Assembly (NCBI RefSeq): GCF_000972845.2
Contig: NC_040033.1
Span: forward strand, 2,222,344 to 2,286,343
Length of the DNA stretch: 64,000 nucleotides
Reading direction: 5' to 3'
From: Larimichthys crocea
Lineage: Eukaryota > Chordata > Actinopteri > Sciaenidae
Of this stretch, positions 1-8,700 are shown piece after piece. Both the position numbers and the translations under genes were made by a program. The stretch's first letter is position 1; each line of letters starts with the position of its first letter. The notes beneath the pieces are model-generated. The model was not told where the DNA came from and did not search any database. It saw nothing but the letters and a program-made list of their open reading frames with translations.

Positions 1-56
1 AAATCAGGACCTTCCCTCCTCTGAGGTCTAACGATGTATCTGTTGGTGTAATCCAG

Positions 57-174
57 CTAATCCAGACAGTGACGGCGATGGATCCAGACGAGCCACTGGG
101 CGGACAACACTTCTACTACAGCCTGGCTCCAGAGGCCGCCAACAACCCCAACTTCACCCTGAGAGACAACCAAG
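57..174 (+). CDS. cdh20: type II cadherin (cadherin-20), third-last coding exon: start of EC5
   Basis: This is an internal coding exon of 118 nt, the usual size for this exon in type II classical cadherins. It reads [17 protein letters not shown] then the [22 protein letters not shown] block typical of the fifth extracellular cadherin repeat, and it ends after one base of a codon. The acceptor AG is at 55-56, with a branch-point-like CTAAC at 28-32. The donor is GTAGAG from 175. Classical cadherins are calcium-dependent homophilic adhesion molecules of the plasma membrane; EC5 is the membrane-proximal repeat. The upstream exons lie outside the window. The name cdh20 rests on the strong match of the cytoplasmic tail to my memory of CDH20 and on the neighbouring rnf152. 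CDH7 or another close type II paralogue is the main alternative. Confidence 0.85.
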
Positions 175-299
175 GTAGAGTGAACAAGTTGTGTCCAGCT
201 GCAATGCAAGAACCGGACAGTCAAGTTCTGCTAACATGGACGGTCATAGAAACCCAATTTATAAAATCCAGCTTGTAAGGTACAATAACGTTGACGGCC

Positions 300-326
300 A
301 GGAGGCTGGGTTCAACTCCCGGTACA
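300..326 (+). pseudogene. T-arm remnant of a tRNA-Glu copy
   Basis: GGCTGGGTTCAACTCCCGGTA followed by CAGTTTCATCTC matches the T arm and the 3' flank of the intact tRNA copies. No anticodon or D arm remains upstream. Confidence 0.45.
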
Positions 327-434
327 GTTTCATCTCTTATAGTCGTTGTTTGTGCTGTCGTAGAATGTCTTAAACGATACATCGACCTTGTATATGCAGT
401 ACCACTGTGAAGTTCAGTGGGATCCCTGTGCAGG

Positions 435-506
435 TCCCATATGGTCTAGCGGTTAGGATTCCTGGTTTTCACCCAGGCGGCCCGGGTTCAACTCCCGGTA
501 TGGGAA
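435..506 (+). tRNA. tRNA-Glu (anticodon TTC), copy 1, in a cdh20 intron
   Basis: The 72 nt sequence folds as a full cloverleaf. The acceptor stem TCCCATA/TATGGGA (7 bp) is perfect, with discriminator A. The A box is TGGTCTAGCGG. The anticodon arm CCTGG-TTTTCAC-CCAGG has anticodon TTC, and the T arm CCGGG-TTCAACT-CCCGG is perfect. It has no intron. Downstream there is only a TTT run (GTCTTTAG), not the usual T4 or longer pol III terminator. It lies on the sense strand of the first cadherin intron. Confidence 0.9.
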
Positions 507-646
507 CAGGTTCTCGTCTTTAGTCCATCACGCTGCAGTACTTCCAAAGCACAACATCCACGCTCTGCGTTAACAGCATTTATCTTCGTTGACCCCATAT
601 CAATGAATGACTCACCATGTAAAGTACAATATTTAAGGTGTACAGG

Positions 647-718
647 TCCCATATGTTCTAGCGGTCAGGATTCCTGGTTTTCACCCAGGCGGCCCGGGTT
701 CAACTCCCGGTATGGGAA
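647..718 (+). tRNA. tRNA-Glu (anticodon TTC), copy 2, with altered A box
   Basis: The 72 nt cloverleaf has the same intact acceptor, anticodon (TTC) and T stems as copy 1. It differs by a G-to-T change in the A box (TATGTTCTAGCGG instead of TATGGTCTAGCGG), which may weaken pol III promotion. The sequence that follows is CAAAAACTCTTATAG, with no T4 run close by. It could be a functional gene or a young pseudogene. Confidence 0.75.
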
Positions 719-984
719 CAAAAACTCTTATAGAAAGAGTGAAACTATACAGCAACCTTGTACATACGTTAGTAATGCAAATATGGTCTAGTCAGGTTCC
801 TATGGAACATGTTCATTGTGCAATCAGAGCAAAAGTGTTTGGGGACTTCGATCCGTCAGTCTCAATGTATTTGTACCAGCATCAAACTTTTATAAGTCAA
901 CTGTGGCCGAATAAACAATCTCCATGTAACCCAGCTATCTCTGTACACCAACTCATCCTTTCCCTGACCTTTGTCTCTTTCCAG

Positions 985-1236
985 ACAACACAGCATGGAT
1001 CCTGACACGTCGCGCAGGCTGGTCACAGCACGACCAGTCTGTCTTTTACTTGCCCATCTTCATCTCTGACGGCGAGCAGCCGGTCCAGACCAGCACCAGC
1101 ACGGTGACCATCCGCGTGTGCAGCTGTAACCAGGAGGGCGACGCCATGTCGTGCAACGCCGAGGCGTACAGTTTGCCCGCAAGCCTCAGCAGAGGAGCAC
1201 TCATCGCCATCCTGGCCTGCATCTTAGTCCTGCTGG
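985..1236 (+). CDS. cdh20: type II cadherin (cadherin-20), second-last coding exon: end of EC5 and start of the membrane helix
   Basis: This exon of 252 nt is again the canonical length for type II cadherins. The acceptor is a pyrimidine-rich tract ending in CCAG at 981-984 and the donor is GTGAGT from 1237. Joined in phase to the previous exon it reads DNTAWILTRRAGWSQHDQSV, then the end of EC5 with the conserved cysteine cluster CSCNQEGDAMSC, and then LSRGALIAILACILVLLG, the first part of the transmembrane helix. It ends with one base of a split Val codon that is completed by the exon at 5127. The partial protein is open across both junctions, so there is no sign of decay. The introns on both sides contain tRNA-Glu genes. 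Confidence 0.87.
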
Positions 1237-1493
1237 GTGAGTTATGACCGGCTGCTGTGAGGATGTGCAGCGAGAGAGCTTTTGTCAGATAATGATATTT
1301 AAACTGAAACAATGTCGACTCAAACTCAAAGCCAGGCCTGAGCTTAGTTACTCCTGCTACACCTGGCAAACTTTAGAAAGCTAATAGAAGATTCACAATG
1401 AGAAATTCGTCATTTGAGTTTCTCATTTCTCGACATTGGTTTTGCTAAAATGACAACTGTTGCTGGTAAAGTACAATATTTTAGGCATATAGG

Positions 1494-1571
1494 TCCCATA
1501 TGGTCTCGCAGTTAGGGTTAGGATTCCTGGTTTTTACCCAGGTGCTCTGTGTTCAACTCCCGGTATGGGAA
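1494..1571 (+). pseudogene. tRNA-Glu-derived pseudogene with 6 bp insertion and TTT anticodon
   Basis: The ends are those of the intact copies (TCCCATATGG and CGGTATGGGAA), but the D-loop region carries an extra 6 bp (GTTAGGGTTAGGAT). The anticodon loop is TTTTTAC, which changes the anticodon from TTC (Glu) to TTT (Lys). The 5' half of the T stem (GCTCTG) no longer pairs with CCCGG. It is 78 nt instead of 72. It is best read as a decayed copy, not as a true tRNA-Lys. Confidence 0.8.
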
Positions 1572-1725
1572 CAGTTTCATCTATTTCAGTCAGTGTTCAT
1601 TACATTGGTGTATCATTGCTTCCATAGCAATGCTTGAACATCCTTTACAACCCTTTGAACGGCACAGATATATCGACTAAAGGTAGCTAAATTAGCGTGG
1701 TCATAACTTTATAGCCTACCATTAC

Positions 1726-1757
1726 AGGTGGCTCATGTTCAACCCCCTGTATGGGAA
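1726..1757 (+). pseudogene. 3' remnant of a tRNA-Glu copy
   Basis: Only the right end can be recognised: a GTGGCTCATGTTCAACC stretch followed by CCCTGTATGGGAAC, corresponding to the variable loop, T arm and acceptor 3' strand of the intact copies. The preceding 40 nt are too diverged to fold. Confidence 0.45.
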
Positions 1758-1915
1758 CTTTTCCATCTCTCTGGGTCAGATATTTGACCCGATCTTCATT
1801 GATGGCCACCATTTAAACTACAATCAGAGCAAAAATGTTGGGGACTTTGTTAAATGTAAACGCTGCCATACAGTTGTATACTTTCAAAGAATGTCTTAGA
1901 ACTTTTGTCTATAGG

Positions 1916-1987
1916 TCCCATATGGTCTAGCGGTGAGGATTCCTGGTTTTCACCCAGGCGGCCCGGGTTCGACTCCCGGTATGGGAA
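1916..1987 (+). tRNA. tRNA-Glu (anticodon TTC), copy 3, closest to the vertebrate consensus
   Basis: This is a complete 72 nt cloverleaf. It is the only copy here with the standard B box GGTTCGACTCC; the others have GGTTCAACTCC. Anticodon loop TTTTCAC, perfect acceptor and T stems. The D loop reads GCGGTGAGGAT. It lies in the second visible cadherin intron on the sense strand. The downstream T runs are short (CAGTTTCATTTAATT). Confidence 0.9.
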
Positions 1988-2086
1988 CAGTTTCATTTAA
2001 TTCTTCATCAAGTAAAGAGTATTCACTCTCCTCTGATGCTGACCTTCATATAGGAAGCTTACAGTAACTGGTGCTCAGATGTATAG

Positions 2087-2150
2087 GACCCAATGTCGTC
2101 GTAGTATTCCAGGTTTTCACTCAGGTGTCCTGGGTAACACTCCTGGAATA
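2087..2150 (+). pseudogene. strongly decayed tRNA-Glu copy
   Basis: An ACCCAATGTCGTCG segment, CCAGGTTTTCACTCAGG and CCTGGGTAACACTCCTGG line up in order with the acceptor/D, anticodon and T arms of the intact copies. There are internal deletions and stem mismatches, and the acceptor stem is lost. Confidence 0.6.
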
Positions 2151-2231
2151 GTTTCATCTCCTTTGTTAAATCTAAACGCTGCCGTACAGTTGTATACTTC
2201 CAAAGAATGTCTTAGAACAGCTGTGTACAGG

Positions 2232-2303
2232 TCCCATATGGTCTAGCGGTCAGGATTCCTGGTTTTCACCCAGGTGGCCCGGGTTCAACTCCCGGTATGG
2301 GAA
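2232..2303 (+). tRNA. tRNA-Glu (anticodon TTC), copy 4
   Basis: The 72 nt cloverleaf has intact 7 bp acceptor, anticodon and T stems. It carries GGTCAGGAT in the D loop and TGGC in the variable loop (CGGC in copies 1-3). The spacer that follows (CTTTAGTCCATCACGCTGC and onward) is nearly the same as the spacer after copy 1, so the two share a duplicated unit. Confidence 0.88.
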
Positions 2304-2443
2304 TAGGTTCATGTCTTTAGTCCATCACGCTGCAGTACTTCCAAAGCACAACATCCACCCTCTACATTAACAGCAGTTACCTTTTCTGACCCCATATCAA
2401 TTAATGGCTCACCATGTGAAGTGCAATGTTTGTGGTGGTCAGG

Positions 2444-2515
2444 TCCCATATGGTCTAGCGGTCAGGATTCCTGGTTTTCACCCAGGTGGCCCGGGTTCAA
2501 CTCCCGGTATGGGAA
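2444..2515 (+). tRNA. tRNA-Glu (anticodon TTC), copy 5
   Basis: The sequence is a full 72 nt cloverleaf identical in the body to copy 4 (GGTCAGGAT D loop, TGGC variable loop). Anticodon TTC, discriminator A. It starts 140 nt after copy 4, and the spacer between them matches that between copies 1 and 2, supporting duplication of a two-gene block. Confidence 0.88.
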
Positions 2516-2657
2516 CAAGTTGAACTGTTTAAACCCAACGTGCATGCTTTACCTATATGGTCTCACAATTTAGGCAAATCTTCGTTACCTTTCCTTCTAT
2601 GATCCCATCTGTAACTGATGGATCACCATGTACAGTACAATAATCAAGGTGTAGAGG

Positions 2658-2729
2658 TCCCATATGGTCTAGCGGTTAGGATTCCTGGTTTTCACCCAGG
2701 CGGCCCGGGTTCAACTCCCGGTATGGGAA
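2658..2729 (+). tRNA. tRNA-Glu (anticodon TTC), copy 6
   Basis: The 72 nt cloverleaf has the same body as copy 1 (GGTTAGGAT, CGGC). Anticodon TTC with perfect acceptor and T stems. It is the last intact copy of the cluster. A TTTT run occurs about 23 nt after the 3' end (TGATTTTCAG) and could serve as a terminator. Confidence 0.9.
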
Positions 2730-2895
2730 TAGTTTCACAACGGGCAATGTTGATTTTCAGGGGAATGTCTTAATTAATGGGAGAAACATCAACCTTGTAT
2801 ATGGTGCTGATGTCCCAGGCAAGAAGTCAGCAACTATTGTACTTCTTAGTCTGATATTAAAAATCAGTATTTTCCTCTGTTTAAGAAAGTTTTGT

Positions 2896-2930
2896 GGGAT
2901 GCTCTACCAACTGAGCTAACCAACGACCCC
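2896..2930 (-). other. tRNA-like 5' half (A-box fragment)
   Basis: On the minus strand the segment reads GTTGGTTAGCTCAGTTGG then TAGAGCATC, which resembles the D arm and A box of a generic tRNA. No matching anticodon or T arm follows, so it is a fragment or the head of a tRNA-derived SINE. Confidence 0.4.
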
Positions 2931-3054
2931 CGTCTAGCTGCTTAACTACTACTTGTTTGTATTCCCAAGCACTTTATTTTCAATTTAACATTGCATGAGA
3001 AGGTTTTACGAAGTTCTCCAAACGAGAACAAATTAAATATTTAAATTGGGTTTT

Positions 3055-3190
3055 ACAGGGAGCAATTTGGGGTTCGGTATCTTGCCCAAGGATACTAGAC
3101 AGAAGACATGGAGACTTGAGGAGCTGGGGATCGAACCACCGATCATCTGATTAGTGAACGACCCGCTCTACCTAATGCTAATCCATCCAC
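3055..3190 (-). mobile_element. dispersed teleost tRNA-like repeat fragment
   Basis: Read on the minus strand it has TAGAGCGGGTCGTTCACTAA, a B-box-like GGTTCGATCCCC, and TATCCTTGGGCAAGATACCG followed by AACCCCAAATTGCTCCC. This string of modules recurs across teleost genomes. A related copy, on the other strand, is at about 37054-37250, with its duplicate at about 44448-44640. I do not know its formal repeat name. Confidence 0.6.
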
Positions 3191-3199
3191 CCGTTCATC

Positions 3200-5100
3200 T
3201 GTAACTGCTTCATGGTGGGGCTGTAGGTCATGCTAATCCAATACTATTTAAATCTAACAATCTTTAACTCCAACAACACCTTAAAAAAGTGACACATTTT
3301 AAAAATATTTTTAGTTTTCACTGTTATCAACTAATTAAACACTTGAAAGCATAATAATCCCCTTAATTGCATTTTGACATTTTCTTTCTTCATTTTTTGG
3401 CTAAAACAGAAACAAAATTGCAATAAAATTTTTTGTAATGAGAATTATTTTGACGTCTCTTCAAAACAATGAGCTCACATTCGAAGCCAGCAGATTTTTT
3501 AACGTCGCCTCTCGGTGGAGCAGAGTGAGTCAACCAGCTGAGCGCTCCCCACGTTCACAGGTCTGCAGGGAGAGATAAAGTGGGTCCATATCAGCCTCCA
3601 GAGGGGGGGAAGAGAGTGTGATACCACAGGGCAGCTGGTGCTAATGAACACTAGACTTTTGCCAGGATGCAAAAAGAAACCCATATTTAATCCTGCACCG
3701 ATGATATCACGCTGAGAGAGGCCAGAGCCGGCCAACTTTAATCCTCCCGTGATATCTCCTTCATCAAACCGAGAATTAAATGTTGAGTTTGAGATGAACT
3801 GAGGTGATTTTTCCCCTCTAGTGTTTTCCATCTTGTTCTAATGTGGTAAACATTTGTAGCGTGTGCAGCAGGAAAGTAAGACTCGCTCCAGAGGTGGTAA
3901 AATGTTTTAAATATAACCTTGATAACATTCATATTCATTAGTCCGGCCTAAGCAGCACATTTTATGATTGTTCTGCTTCAAGGTTGATTATTTTACACGA
4001 GAGGAGCCATCATGAATACTCAAAAAGCAGCACACACACACGCCGAAAAGGTCAGGGTGTAAATAAAGTGCTGCAGTGATTTTAATCGAGGCCTACGGTG
4101 AAAGTTACAAACAGTCTGACCAGGAAACTGTTTTCTAGGCTAGTTCAGTTAATGGTGGATGCATGATTTCTAGACTTTCCAGGGTTGTCTGATACCTCTC
4201 TTTTTATTTCTTTGTCCCTTCCTTCCATCTTGTTGTGTCGCCTATAAAAACATTCTTGACTTGACAAGATAAAAACTGCCGTCTTTTGTTTTTCTACTGC
4301 TGCCTTTTGTGATTTCAACACAATTCATCCAATTCAAGTTTTCTACCGTTAAAAACACGGATCAGATCATTTTAATGAATATTTAGAAAACAACAACAAC
4401 TCTTTTTGTGCATTTTAATTTAAATTAGGGTGTGATTAAAACTGTTCAGACGCTTTAATACATTTTAATACACGTTTCTGCTTAGATGTACATAAAGTAC
4501 AAGTCAGGCCTGATGGACAGAGACAATGAAATAAGAGGATCCTTGTGAAAAAGTCGTATCAGGCGACCCTCAGGCATACAGCATGCCCAGGGGTTGAAAG
4601 TCATTTATATTTGAACTAGCTGTTTTTTTTTTGTTTTTTTTTTTAACAATATGCTTTCATGTTTGACATTTAATGAAGAATCTGTGAAAAGTGAAACAAG
4701 ACATCGACTCCATTCAAGTTTTAGAAAAAAATCTGGTCATTGAGATTTTTTAGACTAGAAGTCAGAGTTCATGTCATAAATTCATGACTTATTGTCATTC
4801 CAAGTTAATATTTTAATTAAACTGTTGATTAATTAAGTGTTTAATCTAGAAAAACTGATAAAATGCCTAGCAAAGTCCAAAATGTTCTCTTCGTATTGCT
4901 TGTTTAGTCCGTCCATCAGTCCGAAACTACAAATATTCAATCTGAAATTATATAAAACAGAAGTTTTTAGTTTTGGTTGATTAAATACTGAAAATAGTTT
5001 CACATTAGTTAATAAGACATCACGTATCTGATCTACAAAAACTAAAACGTGCTTCCACTTGAAAAAAAATAAATCCACTGTAGTTAAAGTCGTCCTTTGC
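3200..5100. other. rest of the last cdh20 intron, no other gene seen
   Basis: This is AT-rich intronic sequence with several homopolymer T runs (4622-4644). No conserved open frame, RNA gene or clear element was recognised. The antisense frame at 4833-5369 is a shadow of the cadherin exon plus intron. Confidence 0.6.
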
Positions 5101-5126
5101 TGACTCTTTATTTTTCCTTTGACCAG

Positions 5127-5644
5127 TGATGATTCTGCTGATGCTGTCCCTGCGCACACACCGTAAGAAGCCCTACCTGTGCGACGAGGAGGAGAACGTC
5201 CACGAGAACATCGTGCGCTACGACGACGAAGGCGGCGGCGAGGAGGACACCGAGGCCTTCGACATCGCCGCCATGTGGAACCCGCGCGAGGCGCACCACC
5301 CCCTGGGCAAGATGAGACAGGACATGCTGCCGGAGATCGAGAGCCTGTCGCGTTACGTCCCCCAGGCATGCGTCATGGGCGGCGGCGGGGACAGTAACGT
5401 TCACGGATACGTGCTGGCGAAGCTCCTGGAGGCCGACATGGACCCGTGCGCGCCGCCTTACGACTCCCTGCAGACCTACGCCTACGAGGGGGAAGGCTCG
5501 GTCGCGGAGTCACTCAGCTCGCTCCAGTCGGGGACGTCCAACACGGACCATGAGTACGACTATCTCAACGACTGGGGGCCTCGCTTTAAAAAACTCGCCG
5601 AGATGTACGGCGTGCTGGAGACAAACAGTTCTCCGATGTGGTAG
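5127..5644 (+). CDS. cdh20: type II cadherin (cadherin-20), last coding exon: end of the membrane helix and cytoplasmic tail
   Basis: The terminal coding exon encodes 172 residues (the first is the split Val) and ends at TAG 5642-5644. The acceptor is TTTTTCCTTTGACCAG. It finishes the membrane helix (VMILLMLSL) and continues with a basic stop-transfer segment RTHRKK. The juxtamembrane p120-catenin region contains YDDEGGGEEDTEAFDI at about exon residues 32-47. The C-terminal beta-catenin-binding region contains PPYDSLQTYAYEG, SVAESLSSL and DYLNDWGPRFKKLAEMYG. The protein ends in PMW. The IAAMWNPREA and MLPEIESLSRYVPQ blocks are what I remember of CDH20 in particular. A short Gly-rich insert (MGGGGD) sits before VHGYVLAKLLEADMD. 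GC content is very high (many GCG and CGC codons) compared with the AT-rich flanks. Antisense open frames here are only its shadows. Confidence 0.9.
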
Positions 5645-5833
5645 AACACTGCCGCCTTTTTTTGAATCTGAGACACCAACAAACGAGAAAAACAAAGCGA
5701 CACAAATAGATAAAAACGTGCAGAAAGGGAAGACACACAAAAAGCCGGGATGTGCTCACGTTTGCATCCATGACTGTTAGCACTTGAATTCCTGCCGAAG
5801 CCTCGATTCTCCACAGCCTTGAAGGCCTGAGAT

Positions 5834-5834
<1 letters not shown>

Positions 5835-5870
<36 letters not shown>
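5835..5870 (+). repeat. (CAG)12 trinucleotide tract in the cdh20 3' UTR
   Basis: There are twelve uninterrupted CAG units about 190 nt after the cadherin stop codon. Because it lies after the stop codon it does not encode polyglutamine in the cadherin. Confidence 0.97.
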
Positions 5871-5872
<2 letters not shown>

Positions 5873-7003
5873 TGGGCTCGTTTTTAAATCTCCCCCCAGA
5901 GACGGGCTTCAGAAGACGGGCTGGATTGGCAGCCTCGCAAGGCCCGAAAAAGGAACGGCTTCAAAGCACATGTCATAACTCCCCCCTGCCTCTTCCCTCC
6001 GCCTGACCCAGTCACAGGCAGAGAGCCCTCTTTTTTTTATTTTGGTTCAAAGCGATTTATGCCGGAGATGAGAACGAGAGAGAGGAAGTACCTTAACTCA
6101 CAGAAACACAGGAGACGAGCTCGAAATGTTGATTTTTATTTTATTTTTTAAAACACGACCCCACAAATCCGAGGGCGAAACGACGAGGTCGGAGGTGTGT
6201 TCGTTTTTTTGTTCCGTCCGTGGCAGGTCTTAATTTATTTCTTCGTTTCATGTGCTGTATTTATAATTATTATTTTTTGCTTAACTTATTCGGGGCACTT
6301 CGAAACCGACACTGTACTTAAAACTGCCGCTATGTGATGAAAATCTTTAAAAAGATCACATATATGTTTGTAACATACATGATGTAACCGCCCATGTTTT
6401 CAGCTTCCTGTGCATCTCTTAAATGTCACATGACACGAGCGGTGGGGAACGACCATGTGTAATCCCATGTGGGTTTGATATGTTGTATTATTGTTTTTTG
6501 TATCATTCGAGCTGTTTGTATCGTAAGAAGTTATATATTCATGAGGATTTGAGGGATTTTCATTCCAGTAATGTGGACGAGCACACGAAACGAGTCGCCT
6601 TTCATTTTCCGGATCCACCACCACCACCACCACCGTGCCAACCTACGAGTCCGACAACGGCAACGAGGCTTGATCTGTCCTGTCGTTGTTTTTTCTGCCA
6701 CCGTGACAAACATGGTTTAATCCTCCTTCAATCCTGTGGACTTCAGAGACATTGATAATCTGCGTTAAGTGCCAAATGTAAAAAGGACAAAAACAAAAAA
6801 AAAAGACGTTTTGGATGAAAAATTACAAAACAAGCAAAACACAAACACCAAAAGATTCAAAAAAAAAAAAAAAGGATTTTACAAACTGCGAGGGAAGTGA
6901 AGGTACATTTTGATAATTTGGTTGAAGTTTACTTGAAAATTACGTGGTGAGTCATGCTGCAGTACGTGGTATGTGAATGTAGATATTTTTTTGTATTCTT
7001 GGT

Positions 7004-7009
7004 AATAAA
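7004..7009 (+). terminator. AATAAA polyadenylation signal for cdh20
   Basis: This is the first canonical AATAAA in the cadherin 3' UTR, lying 1.36 kb after the stop codon. It sits in an A/T-rich setting (TTTTTTTGTATTCTTGG just upstream) and a GT/CT-rich stretch (TTGCTTCTCGTCTGTCC) follows about 20 nt later, as expected for a cleavage site. A second AATAAA is at 7132-7137. Confidence 0.5.
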
Positions 7010-7035
7010 AAAACTCAAAATTAACGTTGCTTCTC

Positions 7036-7355
7036 GTCTGTCCTTAAATCCAACCTCGAGCTGGGAAAATTGTTGTGTTACTCACAAAAGGAATTACTCT
7101 CTGAACATCTCGGTGGTGAAATTTTCTTAATAATAAACTGCTTTATGAAACACCCTGAAGCATGACAAAAATATAAGTCCTCCGAAAGATTAAGTAGCTA
7201 TTTAAATTTGCAATCATATGCCGAATTGTCCTCTAAAGTGTTATTGCAGTTGATTCACTTTTCATTACGGTTTCCCCTCAAAGTGTTTAATTTGCTTGAC
7301 TTATTTTGTTTTGCAGCGATAATGCTTAGCATTGATTAAAAGCTCATCCCATTTT

Positions 7356-7399
<44 letters not shown>

Positions 7400-7960
7400 T
7401 GTACCTGAGCCTCGAGCAGCCTCGGCACCTCGCATCGTCGTTCCATCTGATTGCTTTCGCTGTAACGTTTTACATGAGCGAACGTTTGGGGAATGGAAAT
7501 CAATCAGTTATAAGCAAGAGTCCTGAGTTAATTGCTTATGTCAGTCAAAAGGGATTCAGATGAAGGACGGGAAAGTCAAAAGAAAAATAAGAAGTGGGCA
7601 GCAAAATAATAATCCAACCTGAGTTTCATCCGTCGTTAAAACAAACACAGAAAGAACTCTGAAGACACCTGCTGAGCGGCATTCAGCGGTGAAATTGCAC
7701 ACGAGATGAGCCGGGATTTACATTTTCATATTCACGTCCTCGTGCGTGCAGAACACTTCAGTTACACGCTGCGGTCTTTGTTTCAACAACCCTCAAAGGC
7801 TTCACGATCTTTATGTTTCTGCATCTTGCATCACGCCACAGAAACGCTTTCTAACCTCCGACCTCGTCTCATCAGTCGACATTATTATTGCACTAAAGGA
7901 TGAAGTGAAGCGCAAGGAGGCAAGTTAGTTTGTTTCTTTCTGCCTGAGTTTAAATATTAA
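7036..7960. other. intergenic, contains a (CA)n microsatellite
   Basis: A dinucleotide run (CA)n occupies about 7358-7396. No gene or recognisable element was found in the rest of this stretch. Confidence 0.6.
7358..7396. repeat. (CA)19 microsatellite
   Basis: This is an uninterrupted CA dinucleotide tract of about 39 nt. Confidence 0.95.
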
Positions 7961-7964
7961 ATGT

Positions 7965-8700
7965 ATAAAATAGCAACTTTTCTACCATGAAATACATTTT
8001 TGAATCATTGATGCTACACTGACTTGTAATCAGGTGTCTCTTTTATAATTACAACTTTTATTTAATCAGGAAGGTTCCCTCTGAGATTAAAAACCTCTTT
8101 TTCAAAAAGGAGTCCTGGCGGAGACAAGTCAAATTAAAACAGATTCAAGACACACAGACAATATATTACAGCACATAAAACATAATCCATCAGTTAAAAC
8201 CAAACAATGATTCAGTCTCTAGGTCTTTGTCTGTTCTCACACTATCTAACTTTGGTGCTCCGGTGACGAGAGGTACGTATGTCAGAGGTTTCTTCTCCGG
8301 CGTCCTTTCCCTTCTCTGCCATGTCTCTGTTTGTCTTCTCCCATAGCCTGGTCCTGCTCGGCTTCCTCCTTTTTATGCCTCTTGAAAGATGATTAGTAAT
8401 TGCAAGTTGTGCCAATTTGCTGCAGGGGGAGGTCCTTCAGCTACACAGGAGAGAGAGAGACACTTCAAAACAGTGAATCACACACAAGAGTAATAAATTA
8501 GTGCAGTGCAAAATAACACAAACATAGCTGCTGTTAGCTCAGCCAGAGGTTTTTAGGCTGAGGAGGGGGGAGCAGAGCTAGTGTTGTGCCAGAACCGGAG
8601 CTGGGTAAGCGGGCAGCTATGGACAGAGGAGAGGACGTTGATGAGGATGGTCAGAAGAGAAAAGAAGAGGGACAATGCCGCTGGAAAACGTTGTTTATTC
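7965..8700. mobile_element. composite copy of the GTGCCAGAAC repeat family
   Basis: The segment carries, in order, modules shared with several other places in the window: AACTTTTCTACCATGAAATA and GACTTGTAATCAGGTG (about 7970-8040), a GTTCTCACACTATCTAACTT block (about 8233), TAGCTGCTGTTAGCTCAG (about 8525) and GTGCCAGAACCGGAGCTGGG (8586). A 200-300 bp foreign segment seems to separate the blocks. No coding capacity was seen, so it is a non-autonomous element of unknown class. Confidence 0.5.

Larger units (their letters stand above)
5645..7035 (+). other. cdh20: cdh20 3' untranslated region
   Basis: This is non-coding sequence directly after the cadherin stop codon. It carries a (CAG)12 tract, a short CCA run near 6614, several A-rich runs (about 6788-6875) and an AATAAA signal at 7004-7009, after which cleavage would be expected at about 7025-7035. 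A second AATAAA at 7132-7137 could extend it. The extent is inferred from the signals alone; no transcript was available. Confidence 0.6.

Noticed and set aside
2896..2930. A complete minus-strand tRNA gene
   Set aside because: Only the A-box/D-arm part is present; no anticodon or T arm follows at the right distance.
5108..5404. Minus-strand and other-frame open reading frames over the cadherin terminal exon (also 4833-5369, 5179-5397)
   Set aside because: They are shadows of the GC-rich cadherin coding frame; composition is Arg/Pro-rich or Val/Ala-rich with no domain, and the sense frame matches cadherin throughout.
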